A DNA stretch of 6,254 nucleotides from Candidatus Thorarchaeota archaeon (GTDB taxonomy: Archaea > Asgardarchaeota > Thorarchaeia > Thorarchaeales > Thorarchaeaceae). The translations under genes were made by a program, and so were the position numbers. The stretch is from assembly GCA_023134215.1 (NCBI GenBank), contig JAGLUV010000045.1:1-6254 (forward strand). The letters are read 5' to 3'. The notes below the pieces were generated by a model. That model had not been told where the DNA came from and did no database searches. It worked only from the letters and a program-made list of their open reading frames with translations. Shown piece by piece: positions 1 through 5,192 of this stretch (the first letter of the stretch is position 1; each line of letters starts with the position of its first letter).

Positions 1-227
1 GTGTCTTTGAAGTGGGTTTCAGGATCATCATCGGGGTCCACATTTCCTAGCGAAACATTGTAGCCACCCTCAGCCATGGATGTGTGGGCCTTGCCAATGA
101 GCTCCTTGCTCAGCATTATCACGTCTAGGTTGAGCCTGGATGCCTCGATTGCAGCCCGGCATCCTGCTCCGCCAGCGCCGACAACGAGAACGTCACAAAG
201 AATCGTCTTGTATGGCAGTTCGTCCAA
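1..227 (-). CDS. sdhA: Succinate dehydrogenase/fumarate reductase flavoprotein subunit, N-terminal part (runs off window)
   Basis: About 75 N-terminal residues are visible; the rest lies beyond position 1. The protein opens with a Rossmann-type FAD-binding strand-loop-helix, VLVVGAGGAGCRAA (residues 13-26; GxGxxG at 17-22). It continues to GKAHTSMAEGG (45-55). The His in this segment (H48) matches the position where SdhA/FrdA proteins attach FAD covalently; L-aspartate oxidase has no His there, which argues against nadB. The family oxidises succinate or reduces fumarate, normally in a complex with an iron-sulfur subunit that is not visible here. The start is taken as TTG at 227-225: the frame has no ATG, GTG or TTG between the upstream stop at 318-320 and this codon, and GGAGGA lies 6 nt before it. 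The gene follows the fumarase genes on the same strand and uses their product. SdhA, FrdA and thiol:fumarate reductase TfrA cannot be told apart from this fragment. Confidence 0.88.
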   Translation of the reverse strand, partial: MDELPYKTILCDVLVVGAGGAGCRAAIEASRLNLDVIMLSKELIGKAHTSMAEGGYNVSLGNVDPDDDPETHFKD

Positions 228-233
228 CTGAAG

Positions 234-239
234 TCCTCC
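234..239 (-). promoter_or_regulatory. Shine-Dalgarno site that fixes the TTG start of the flavoprotein gene
   Basis: On the minus strand GGAGGA is followed by CTTCAG and then TTG (227-225). The 6-nt spacing and the near-perfect complement to the archaeal 16S rRNA tail make TTG the best start in a frame that has no other upstream start codon. Confidence 0.75.
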
Positions 240-261
240 GACGGAGATATCTCTCCGTTCC

Positions 262-287
262 TTCCCGAGGGCGGGAACAGGCCCTCG
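262..287 (-). repeat. Two overlapping, mutually exclusive hairpins in the flavoprotein leader
   Basis: On the minus strand CGAGGGC (287-281) can pair with GCCCTCG (272-266) over an 8-nt loop. Alternatively TTCCCG (277-272) can pair with CGGGAA (267-262) over a 4-nt loop. Both stems are perfect and they share bases, so only one can form at a time. The structure ends about 22 nt before the GGAGGA ribosome binding site. It could be a leader switch or simply the stem of a processing or termination signal. No T-run follows it, so an intrinsic terminator is less likely. The pairing is seen directly; the role is inference. Confidence 0.45.
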
Positions 288-315
288 TTTAAGACTTACT
301 GTTGGGGTTGAGTCG

Positions 316-353
316 GGCTACTCCTCGACGGAACCATAGAGCGGCTAGTAGCC
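316..353 (-). repeat. 7-bp inverted repeat between fumarase and flavoprotein genes
   Basis: GGCTACT (316-322) and AGTAGCC (347-353) are perfect inverted copies separated by 24 nt, inside the 187-nt gap between the fumarase beta stop and the flavoprotein start. It could form a stem in a transcript from either strand. No tRNA or other RNA gene could be recognised here. Short arms with a long loop can arise by chance, so support is weak. Confidence 0.3.
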
Positions 354-414
354 TGAGCTATCTGAACTCTGACCTCTATTATCTAATTTCTCGCAATAGC
401 ATTTCCTTGAAGAA

Positions 415-1023
415 TTACTCTTTAATGCCGATTCTTGCGTAGACATCGGCCTTTCGAGCCGCGACCGTTCTATCCATGTCGTCATGAATACTCTTGCTAT
501 GTGAGTCCATCGTCACAAGTAAGGGGCCAAATTCTTCTGCGGTAATAACCCACAATGCTTCAGGCATTCCTAAGTCATCCCAGAGGTATGCACGAACCTC
601 CTTGAGCCCCTTGGCAGCGAGTGCGCCGCAACCTCCTGTGAAGCTGCAATAGACAGCGCCGACCTCCTTCAATGCATCGAGTGTCTTGGCGCCCATTCCT
701 CCCTTGCCGATTATGATTCTGGCCTTGTACTTCCGCAAGAACTCATCTTCGAATAGCTCCATTCTGATGCTCGTGGTGGGACCTGCTGAAACTATTTCCC
801 ACTTGCCATCCTTCTGCCATGCCACCGGACCGACGTGGTACACAACACTGCCCTCAAAGTCCACAGGCGGTTTCTCGCCCTTCTCGTACATCTCCAGAGC
901 TCGCTCATGTGCCTCATCCCTGGCAGTATAGACGTGTTCTCCGGTGACGTAGACAATATCTCCAACCTTCAGCTTTCGGGCGTCTTCTTCAGAGATTGGT
1001 GTCGTTAGATGATATTCAGTCAT
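415..1023 (-). CDS. fumB: Fumarate hydratase (class I, two-subunit type), beta subunit
   Basis: This 202-residue protein is the C-terminal-type (beta) subunit of an iron-sulfur hydro-lyase interconverting fumarate and malate. Family landmarks read in order: GDIVYVTG (21-28), TARDEAHER (33-41), VGPVAW (64-69), the substrate-site stretch GPTTSIRME (81-89), GKGGM (106-110), GGCGALAAKG (130-139) and EEFGPLLVTMDS (163-174). The length of about 200 residues is normal for a separate beta subunit; in fused FumA/FumB enzymes the same domain is the C-terminal third. The ATG lies 1 nt after the alpha-subunit stop and has a strong SD (GGAGGG, 8-nt spacing), so the two are co-transcribed and assemble together. 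The related L(+)-tartrate dehydratase TtdAB has the same fold. The nearby SdhA/FrdA gene favours fumarase, but sequence alone does not exclude tartrate dehydratase. Confidence 0.93.
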   Translation of the reverse strand: MTEYHLTTPISEEDARKLKVGDIVYVTGEHVYTARDEAHERALEMYEKGEKPPVDFEGSVVYHVGPVAWQKDGKWEIVSAGPTTSIRMELFEDEFLRKYKARIIIGKGGMGAKTLDALKEVGAVYCSFTGGCGALAAKGLKEVRAYLWDDLGMPEALWVITAEEFGPLLVTMDSHSKSIHDDMDRTVAARKADVYARIGIKE

Positions 1024-1024
1024 T

Positions 1025-1915
1025 TCATTTTCCCTCCACTGGATGCGTCAAGTATGTCACGTCAAGGTCCTTTGATATGATTGCAGTGCTCTTTCGTGCG
1101 GCCCAACATTGTATGGCCACCCCAACGGGAAGACTAGCCGGATGTCGCATTGCATAGTCTACTTTAACACCGAGGACAGTTGTCTTGCCGCCAAGACCCA
1201 TGGGTCCGATTCCGGTAGCGTTGATGGCATCCATAATCTCAGCCTCGATTTTTGCCACCTCGGGCTCTGGATGTCTGTCGTTGAGCGGCCGGAGTAACTG
1301 CTGTTTTGCAATCTTAAGAGCAATGTCAGAACCACCGCCAATTCCTACTCCGATTATATTGGGTGCACACGCCTTGCCCATGTATGACATCGCGTTATCG
1401 ACCACGAGCTTCTTGACTCCAGCTAGGCCAACACCAGGTTTCAGCATGCCGAGTATGCAGACATTCTCACTGCCACCACCCTTTGGGAATGTGGTAATCT
1501 CCAATGAATCACCAGATACAATCTCCCAATTTATCCATGGTATCTTCTTCCCAGTGTTATCGCCTGAATTCCCGCCCACAATCGGATTGACTGCATTCGG
1601 TCGGAGTGGAGTGTCAGCAGTGGCCTTTCGAGTTGCCTTCGCAAGAGATTCTTTGATCTCTCCAATGAATGGGAACTTGTCACCGACTTTAACATAGAAT
1701 ATCATGATTCCCGTGTCCTGACACATGGGCACGCCAGTGGCAGCCAGTTCGATATTCGTAAGAATGGCGGAGAACTGAGTTTTTGCGGTTTCGTCAGTTT
1801 CGCGTGCGTGAGCCGCTTTCAGCGCTTCTTCAATCTCCTTAGGCAACACAGTTGCTGCCTTTCTCAGAAGACGGACTGTTGTATCGTGGATAACTTGACT
1901 TGGGTCCTTCATCAT
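1025..1915 (-). CDS. fumA: Fumarate hydratase (class I, [4Fe-4S]), alpha subunit
   Basis: This 296-residue protein is the cluster-bearing subunit of a two-subunit class I fumarase. The three cysteines expected to hold the [4Fe-4S] cluster are all present: C65 in VPMCQDTG, C183 in GKACAPN, and C270 in IQCWAARK. Their spacing (118 and 87 residues) resembles that of characterised class I fumarases. Other family landmarks are NPIVGGNSGDNTG (110-122), FPKGGGSENV (143-152), GVGIGGGSD (189-197), GIGPMGLGG (235-243) and HPASLPV (258-264). One oddity is ACAP where many relatives have ACPP. The start is ATG at 1915-1913; a second ATG follows at once, so initiation could be one codon later. No clear SD precedes it, so the mRNA may have a short leader or none. 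It is the first gene of the operon, transcribed divergently from the prepilin peptidase gene. As with beta, tartrate dehydratase is the alternative. The oxygen-sensitive cluster fits an anaerobic life. Confidence 0.94.
   Translation of the reverse strand: MMKDPSQVIHDTTVRLLRKAATVLPKEIEEALKAAHARETDETAKTQFSAILTNIELAATGVPMCQDTGIMIFYVKVGDKFPFIGEIKESLAKATRKATADTPLRPNAVNPIVGGNSGDNTGKKIPWINWEIVSGDSLEITTFPKGGGSENVCILGMLKPGVGLAGVKKLVVDNAMSYMGKACAPNIIGVGIGGGSDIALKIAKQQLLRPLNDRHPEPEVAKIEAEIMDAINATGIGPMGLGGKTTVLGVKVDYAMRHPASLPVGVAIQCWAARKSTAIISKDLDVTYLTHPVEGK
1032..1037 (-). promoter_or_regulatory. Shine-Dalgarno site for fumarase beta, inside the alpha gene
   Basis: GGAGGG on the minus strand lies within the last codons of the alpha gene, 8 nt before the beta ATG (1023-1021). 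It supports that start and translation from a shared alpha-beta mRNA. Confidence 0.7.
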
Positions 1916-2015
1916 ATCAGCTTCTGCATAATGGTTTTACAGCGGGATGCGTGTGCGACCCCTTATGCGGCTTAATCTATGTTACGATGAACCCCGATGA
2001 AATATGAGTGAGGAC

Positions 2016-2021
2016 TATAAG
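2016..2021 (+). promoter_or_regulatory. Putative TATA box for the prepilin peptidase gene
   Basis: TATAAG lies in the 151-bp divergent gap between the fumarase alpha gene and the plus-strand peptidase gene. Archaeal spacing would put the transcript start near 2042, giving a leader of about 25 nt that keeps the ribosome binding site. No equally good box was found for the fumarase operon in this gap; the rest of it shows no recognisable element. Confidence 0.4.
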
Positions 2022-2050
2022 AGACTGTGAGTATCCAAGAGTTGTACAAC

Positions 2051-2057
2051 AGGTGAT
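2051..2057 (+). promoter_or_regulatory. Shine-Dalgarno site of the prepilin peptidase gene
   Basis: AGGTGAT, a good complement to the archaeal 16S rRNA 3' end, lies 9 nt before the ATG at 2067 and supports that start. Confidence 0.65.
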
Positions 2058-2066
2058 TGTAACAGA

Positions 2067-2591
2067 ATGCAGCTAGACCCTCTACTCATAGTTCCTACCA
2101 TTTCCTTTGCTACAGCGGTGATACTTCTTCTAATGTTCAGCCTTCTTGATGTCAGGGATAGAAAGGTGTCCAATGGGCGTCTTGCTGCGGGGGGATTAGT
2201 AGGGTGTGTTGTGTCAATCCTGACAGGGCAGCTCTTCAGCCTTCCATTTCTGTATCTCTCAACACTCTCATTTGTCCTGGCCCTGTCCTACGTGCTATTC
2301 AGACTGGATGCGCTTGGCGGTGCAGATGTGAAGGCACTCATAGTAATCAGCATCACAAGTCCCGGATTGGTCTTCGCCCACTGGGAGAATCAAATTTACG
2401 AGGGCGTCATGATAGGTGCAATTGAAATCCTTGTGATGATGTTCCTAGGGCATCTTTACTGGCAGATTCATCGGCGCTCAGGTATAACTAACTCAGAAGA
2501 AAGAACAGTCCCTCTCATACCCCTGCTTCTTGTTGGATACGTAATCATCCAGATGATGCCCTTCATCTCGCAGATTCTGCTCATGGGCTAG
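2067..2591 (+). CDS. A24-family prepilin / pre-archaellin peptidase
   Basis: This 174-residue polytopic membrane protein has the two catalytic aspartate motifs of type IV prepilin peptidases. The first is LLDVRDRKVSNG (26-37; catalytic D28), just after the first hydrophobic helix. The second is LGGADVKAL (83-91; catalytic D87). The GGAD form, in place of bacterial GxGD, is usual in archaeal FlaK/PibD-type enzymes. About five to six hydrophobic segments can be read (near 6-26, 38-56, 58-78, 90-102, 112-132 and 148-172). There is no bacterial-type cytoplasmic methyltransferase domain, which is normal for archaea. The enzyme would cut class III signal peptides from pilin, archaellin or binding-protein precursors at the cytoplasmic face of the membrane. 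No pilin or archaellum gene lies in the window, so its substrates are unknown and FlaK cannot be separated from PibD/EppA-like types. It has a good SD and a TATA-like box, and is convergent with the next gene. Confidence 0.88.
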   Translation: MQLDPLLIVPTISFATAVILLLMFSLLDVRDRKVSNGRLAAGGLVGCVVSILTGQLFSLPFLYLSTLSFVLALSYVLFRLDALGGADVKALIVISITSPGLVFAHWENQIYEGVMIGAIEILVMMFLGHLYWQIHRRSGITNSEERTVPLIPLLLVGYVIIQMMPFISQILLMG

Positions 2592-2631
2592 ATCTCAGCC
2601 TTGGATGGGCAGGGTGGCCACATGATCGTGA

Positions 2632-2958
2632 CTACAGGGTGAATGCATAGAGAAGGGTCCAGACCAGCACCCAGAGTAGCAGGTAGGACGGAAGGGCGCT
2701 CGTTATTAGCTTCTGGCGGCCCCCTAGAGCATTGACATCAACTTCTACGAGATAGACCAGTATGAAGAGAGTCACCACATAAATAAGAAGACCAAACATG
2801 AGACCGCGAATTCCTGCGAAGAATCTGCCACCGACGCCGCAGAGTATGGCGCTGATGATTGCGAAAGATATTTTGACATAGTAGTTCTGATCGTTGGGAA
2901 CCCTCTCCCATCGACCATATACTTTTTTGAAGATGCCCTGCAGAAAATCTAGCTCCAT
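2632..2958 (-). CDS. Small three-helix membrane protein, EMC6-like (Rab5-interacting protein family)
   Basis: This 108-residue protein has a charged N-terminus (1-29) and three hydrophobic segments (about 28-46, 49-72 and 88-106) joined by a short polar turn, VDVNALGGRQK. Size and layout match EMC6, a core subunit of the eukaryotic ER membrane protein complex. Recalled sequence features also match: a glycine-rich second helix (AGIRGLMFGLLIY, 48-60, against GLTGLYGFIFYLL in human EMC6) and an aromatic third helix (LLWVLVWTLLYAF, 94-106, against YVLFWTFLYGM). Archaeal EMC6-like proteins are known; in eukaryotes the family works with Oxa1-type insertases in placing helices into membranes. That role is carried over here by inference. 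The ATG at 2958-2956 has a GGTGAT SD 5 nt upstream. The gene is convergent with the prepilin peptidase (40-bp gap, no clear terminator) and divergent from rqcH. If the family call is wrong, it remains a hypothetical membrane protein. Confidence 0.62.
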   Translation of the reverse strand: MELDFLQGIFKKVYGRWERVPNDQNYYVKISFAIISAILCGVGGRFFAGIRGLMFGLLIYVVTLFILVYLVEVDVNALGGRQKLITSALPSYLLLWVLVWTLLYAFTL

Positions 2959-2963
2959 CGTCT

Positions 2964-2969
2964 ATCACC
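2964..2969 (-). promoter_or_regulatory. Shine-Dalgarno site of the EMC6-like gene
   Basis: GGTGAT on the minus strand lies 5 nt before the ATG at 2958-2956 and supports both the strand and the start of this short gene. Confidence 0.65.
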
Positions 2970-2999
2970 GGACCAGCTGGTGCCCCGTTAATCGACTAC

Positions 3000-3007
3000 G
3001 TTATAAC
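3000..3007. promoter_or_regulatory. Palindromic TATA-like box shared by the divergent EMC6-like and rqcH genes
   Basis: GTTATAAC is its own reverse complement and lies inside the 75-bp gap between the two start codons. At archaeal spacing (about 25 nt) it would start a minus-strand transcript near 2977, upstream of the GGTGAT site at 2969-2964, and a plus-strand transcript near 3030. The minus-strand geometry fits well. The plus-strand start would fall almost on the first rqcH ATG (3034), implying either a near-leaderless mRNA or use of the ATG at 3046. Confidence 0.45.
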
Positions 3008-3021
3008 AATATCGTTCAGTT

Positions 3022-3026
3022 GGAGA
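3022..3026 (+). promoter_or_regulatory. Possible Shine-Dalgarno site of rqcH
   Basis: GGAGA lies 7 nt before the ATG at 3034 and supports that start, provided the transcript begins upstream of it. A second weaker site, AAGGA (3037-3041), lies 4 nt before the alternative in-frame ATG at 3046. Confidence 0.45.
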
Positions 3027-3033
3027 AGCCATA

Positions 3034-5055
3034 ATGAAGGAAACAATGAGTAACATCGACATACGACTCATCCTGCAGGAAGTGGGAGCGGCTTCAGCGG
3101 GGTCTTTCATCAAGAATATCTACCAGTATGGCGATGTCTTTGTCCTCAAGCTCTATCAACCAGGAGGCGGAACGAGCCAGCTCCTAATTGAGCCAGGACG
3201 CCGTTTCCATATCACCGAATACAGGCGAGTGGCGCCCAGAGTACCGTCTAAGTTCTGCAGTGTCCTCAGGAAGTACCTGCGCGAGAAGAGAATTCTCTCC
3301 ATCAGCCAACACGAACTGGATCGAATTATCGTGATTGAGGTGGGCGATGAGGAGAGCTCCTACAAGCTGGTTGCTGAGCTGTTCGGGAATGGAAACCTAT
3401 TGCTGTTGGACCCCGAGGATACTATCTTCGTTGCGCGTCGTTATCGACGGATGAAGGACCGCAATGTGATTCCGAAAGCAAAATACGAGTTTCCGCCCCC
3501 TAGAGGAGTTGATGTTTTTTCCCTTGAGAAGGATTCATTGGAGAGCATCATGTCCGAGTCGAAGGCCAACGTCGTCAGGACGTTAGCAAGCAGACTGAAT
3601 CTGGACTCTCTGAGCTGTGAGGAGATATGTGCCCTAGCAGGTGTAATGCCAACGACCAAGGCATCCAAACTTGATTCTCAAGCACTCAAAGATCTGAACT
3701 CGGGTCTCCAACGTTTCACTGAGAAGCTCAAAGAGGGAGTGAAAGAGCCGCGGATTGTTTCTACTGAACCTGATGAAGAGGAAGTTGAGCCAGAGTCTAT
3801 TGCGTTTCTTCCCTTCGAATTTGAAGTATTCGGCGAAGAAAGCGTTGAAACATTTGACTCATTCAGTCAAGCCGTCGATGAGTTCTTCGGAGTACCCGAG
3901 TCAACGGAAGAGCTGGATGCTCAGCAGGACGCCATGTCAAGGGAGCGTCAAAGGCTGCAGAAGATAATAGATAAACAGCATGAGAGCATTGAAGCACTGG
4001 TAACCAAGTCTGAGAAACAGAAGGCTACGGGGGAGCTGATATACAATCATTTCCAGACCGTGCAGGATGTGCTTGACACAGTTTCAGGGGCTCGTGCCGG
4101 AGGCTTCTCATGGGATGAGATTACCCAGAGGATTGAAGATGGTAAGAAGCAAGGTAATCCATCAGCGCTACTAATTGAGAAGATCACTCCATCTCGAGGG
4201 CAGATTTCTGTAAGTCTAGATGGTACTACGGTTGTTCTAGATATCAGGCAAAATGCACAGGATAATGCAGCTCTCGCTTACAATCAAGCAAAGAAAGCAC
4301 TCTCAAAGTCCAAAGGAGCTGAGAAACAGATAAGTAAGACTCGCGCACGACTTGAGGTCCTTGTGGCCACCGACATCGAACCTGCAAGCCAGAGAATCCA
4401 AGTGAAGATTCGGAAGAAACACTGGTATGAGAAGTTCAGGTGGTTTACTTCGTCGGAGGGTTTTCTCGTCCTAGGAGGTCGTGACGCTAAAAGCAACGAA
4501 CACTTAGCAAAGCGACAGATGGGTGCCAATGATGTTTTCCTTCATGCATCGATTCACGGTGCACCTTATGTAGTGATCAAAGTCCCGGACACTGCGCCAG
4601 GGGACCTGACCATTAAAGAGGCGGCACAGTTCTCAGTGACTTTCTCAAGAGCCTGGCAGGATGGCCTCTCAGGTGGGGATGCATTCTGGGTGAATCCGGA
4701 ACAAGTGAGCTTCTCACCACCCTCCGGAGAGTATCTCCCAGCTGGCGGAGTTATGCTCTATGGCTCGAAGAATTACATTCGAAGAGTACCTGTGGAACTC
4801 GCAGTGGGAGTGATATTCGATGAAGAGGATGCAATTCCCATCTCCGGGCCGCCATCAGCAGTTGAGGCGAATACAGAGTTCTTCATTCGAGTAATGCCAG
4901 GAAAGACCAAGAAGGGGCAGCTGGTGAAGAAGATTCTCAAGCATCTTGCTGGAATTGTACCTGAAGAGATGAAGCGCGCCATAGAACAGATACCGCAGGA
5001 AGACATGATGCGGGTTCTGCCTGCGGGAGATGGTGAAATAGTCACTCGAAAGTAG
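3034..5055 (+). CDS. rqcH: RqcH / NEMF (Rqc2, NFACT family) ribosome-associated quality control protein
   Basis: This 673-residue protein is a full-length archaeal member of the NFACT family. In bacteria and eukaryotes these proteins bind stalled large ribosomal subunits with peptidyl-tRNA and add alanine-rich tails to the nascent chain, marking it for degradation. Layout: NFACT-N from residue 1, with the functionally important Asp-Arg pair at D96-R97 (ELDRIIVIE); a helix-hairpin-helix-like stretch at about 185-235; an acidic linker (about 245-275); a charged coiled-coil pair at about 290-350 and 407-440; then NFACT-R from about 457 (KIRKKHWYEKFRWF, GFLVLGGRDAKSNE, DVFLHASIHGAP at 500-511). 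The C-terminal part (ISGPPSAV, then VMPGKTKKG at 620-628) resembles the PG..KKG region of eukaryotic NEMF NFACT-C. Initiation is at M1 (GGAGA site) or at M5. The frame is intact. It diverges from the EMC6-like gene; no partner such as a Hsp15/RqcP-like protein is in the window. Older annotations call this family fibronectin-binding protein. Confidence 0.95.
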   Translation: MKETMSNIDIRLILQEVGAASAGSFIKNIYQYGDVFVLKLYQPGGGTSQLLIEPGRRFHITEYRRVAPRVPSKFCSVLRKYLREKRILSISQHELDRIIVIEVGDEESSYKLVAELFGNGNLLLLDPEDTIFVARRYRRMKDRNVIPKAKYEFPPPRGVDVFSLEKDSLESIMSESKANVVRTLASRLNLDSLSCEEICALAGVMPTTKASKLDSQALKDLNSGLQRFTEKLKEGVKEPRIVSTEPDEEEVEPESIAFLPFEFEVFGEESVETFDSFSQAVDEFFGVPESTEELDAQQDAMSRERQRLQKIIDKQHESIEALVTKSEKQKATGELIYNHFQTVQDVLDTVSGARAGGFSWDEITQRIEDGKKQGNPSALLIEKITPSRGQISVSLDGTTVVLDIRQNAQDNAALAYNQAKKALSKSKGAEKQISKTRARLEVLVATDIEPASQRIQVKIRKKHWYEKFRWFTSSEGFLVLGGRDAKSNEHLAKRQMGANDVFLHASIHGAPYVVIKVPDTAPGDLTIKEAAQFSVTFSRAWQDGLSGGDAFWVNPEQVSFSPPSGEYLPAGGVMLYGSKNYIRRVPVELAVGVIFDEEDAIPISGPPSAVEANTEFFIRVMPGKTKKGQLVKKILKHLAGIVPEEMKRAIEQIPQEDMMRVLPAGDGEIVTRK

Positions 5056-5094
5056 GGATTCACCATAGAGTCTGCAGCCTTGAACACAGACACA

Positions 5095-5102
5095 TTTAAT
5101 AA
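5095..5102 (+). promoter_or_regulatory. Putative TATA box for the CBS–zinc-ribbon gene
   Basis: TTTAATAA, in the 137-bp gap after rqcH, is close to the archaeal TATA consensus. It predicts a transcript start near 5124 and a leader of about 70 nt. The perfect inverted repeat at 5103-5121 begins directly at its 3' edge. Confidence 0.45.
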
Positions 5103-5121
5103 CGCACTCCAAAGGAGTGCG
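5103..5121. repeat. Perfect 19-bp inverted repeat next to the TATA-like box (candidate operator)
   Basis: CGCACTCCAAAGGAGTGCG consists of two 8-bp arms around AAA. It lies between the TATA-like box and the predicted transcript start of the CBS–zinc-ribbon gene, where a bound dimeric repressor would block transcription. It could instead be a hairpin in the 3' end of the rqcH mRNA. No T-run follows, so an intrinsic terminator is not favoured. Confidence 0.6.
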
Positions 5122-5129
5122 GCGGAAAG

Positions 5130-5158
5130 GCACTCTAGACCACATACATCAAGAGTGG
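5130..5158. repeat. Second, weaker inverted repeat of the same CACTC/GAGTG core
   Basis: GCACTCT (5130-5136) repeats the arm sequence at 5104-5110. Its CACTCT (5131-5136) is complementary to AGAGTG (5152-5157) across a 15-nt gap. GCACTC (5130-5135) is also complementary to GAGTGC (5115-5120) of the first repeat. The four arms therefore alternate in orientation and can pair 1:2, 2:3 or 3:4. Confidence 0.45.
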
Positions 5159-5180
5159 CAAACCAACCTTCTGCCTAAGT

Positions 5181-5185
5181 GAGGT
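5181..5185 (+). promoter_or_regulatory. Shine-Dalgarno site of the CBS–zinc-ribbon gene
   Basis: GAGGT lies 7 nt before the ATG at 5193 and supports that start over the later in-frame ATG codons at residues 7 and 8. Confidence 0.6.
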
Positions 5186-5192
5186 CATTCCA

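Noticed and set aside
316..410. Possible tRNA, suggested by a TAGCTCAGG-like D-arm motif on the minus strand
   Set aside because: No matching acceptor stem, anticodon stem or GGTTCRANTCC T-arm could be found at the right distances.
1185..1697. 170-codon open frame on the plus strand, antisense to the fumarase alpha gene
   Set aside because: It lies wholly opposite a strongly conserved gene with all its motifs. Its translation is rich in Pro/Ser and shows no family signature, as expected for a codon-bias shadow.
1905..1919. C/D-box RNA suggested by ATGATGA on the minus strand
   Set aside because: The motif is simply the start codons of the fumarase alpha gene, and no paired D/C'/D' boxes with proper spacing were seen.
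1926..1968. GCATAA / TTATGC inverted repeat upstream of the fumarase alpha gene
   Set aside because: The arms are only 6 bp with a 31-nt gap, which is easily chance, and no clear promoter element ties it to a gene.
2592..2631. Convergent 40-bp gap considered as a bidirectional terminator
   Set aside because: It has no stem with T-runs on either strand; nothing recognisable is present.
4773..5145. Two overlapping minus-strand open frames at the 3' end of rqcH
   Set aside because: Both are antisense to the conserved C-terminal region of rqcH and lack family motifs, so they were treated as shadows.
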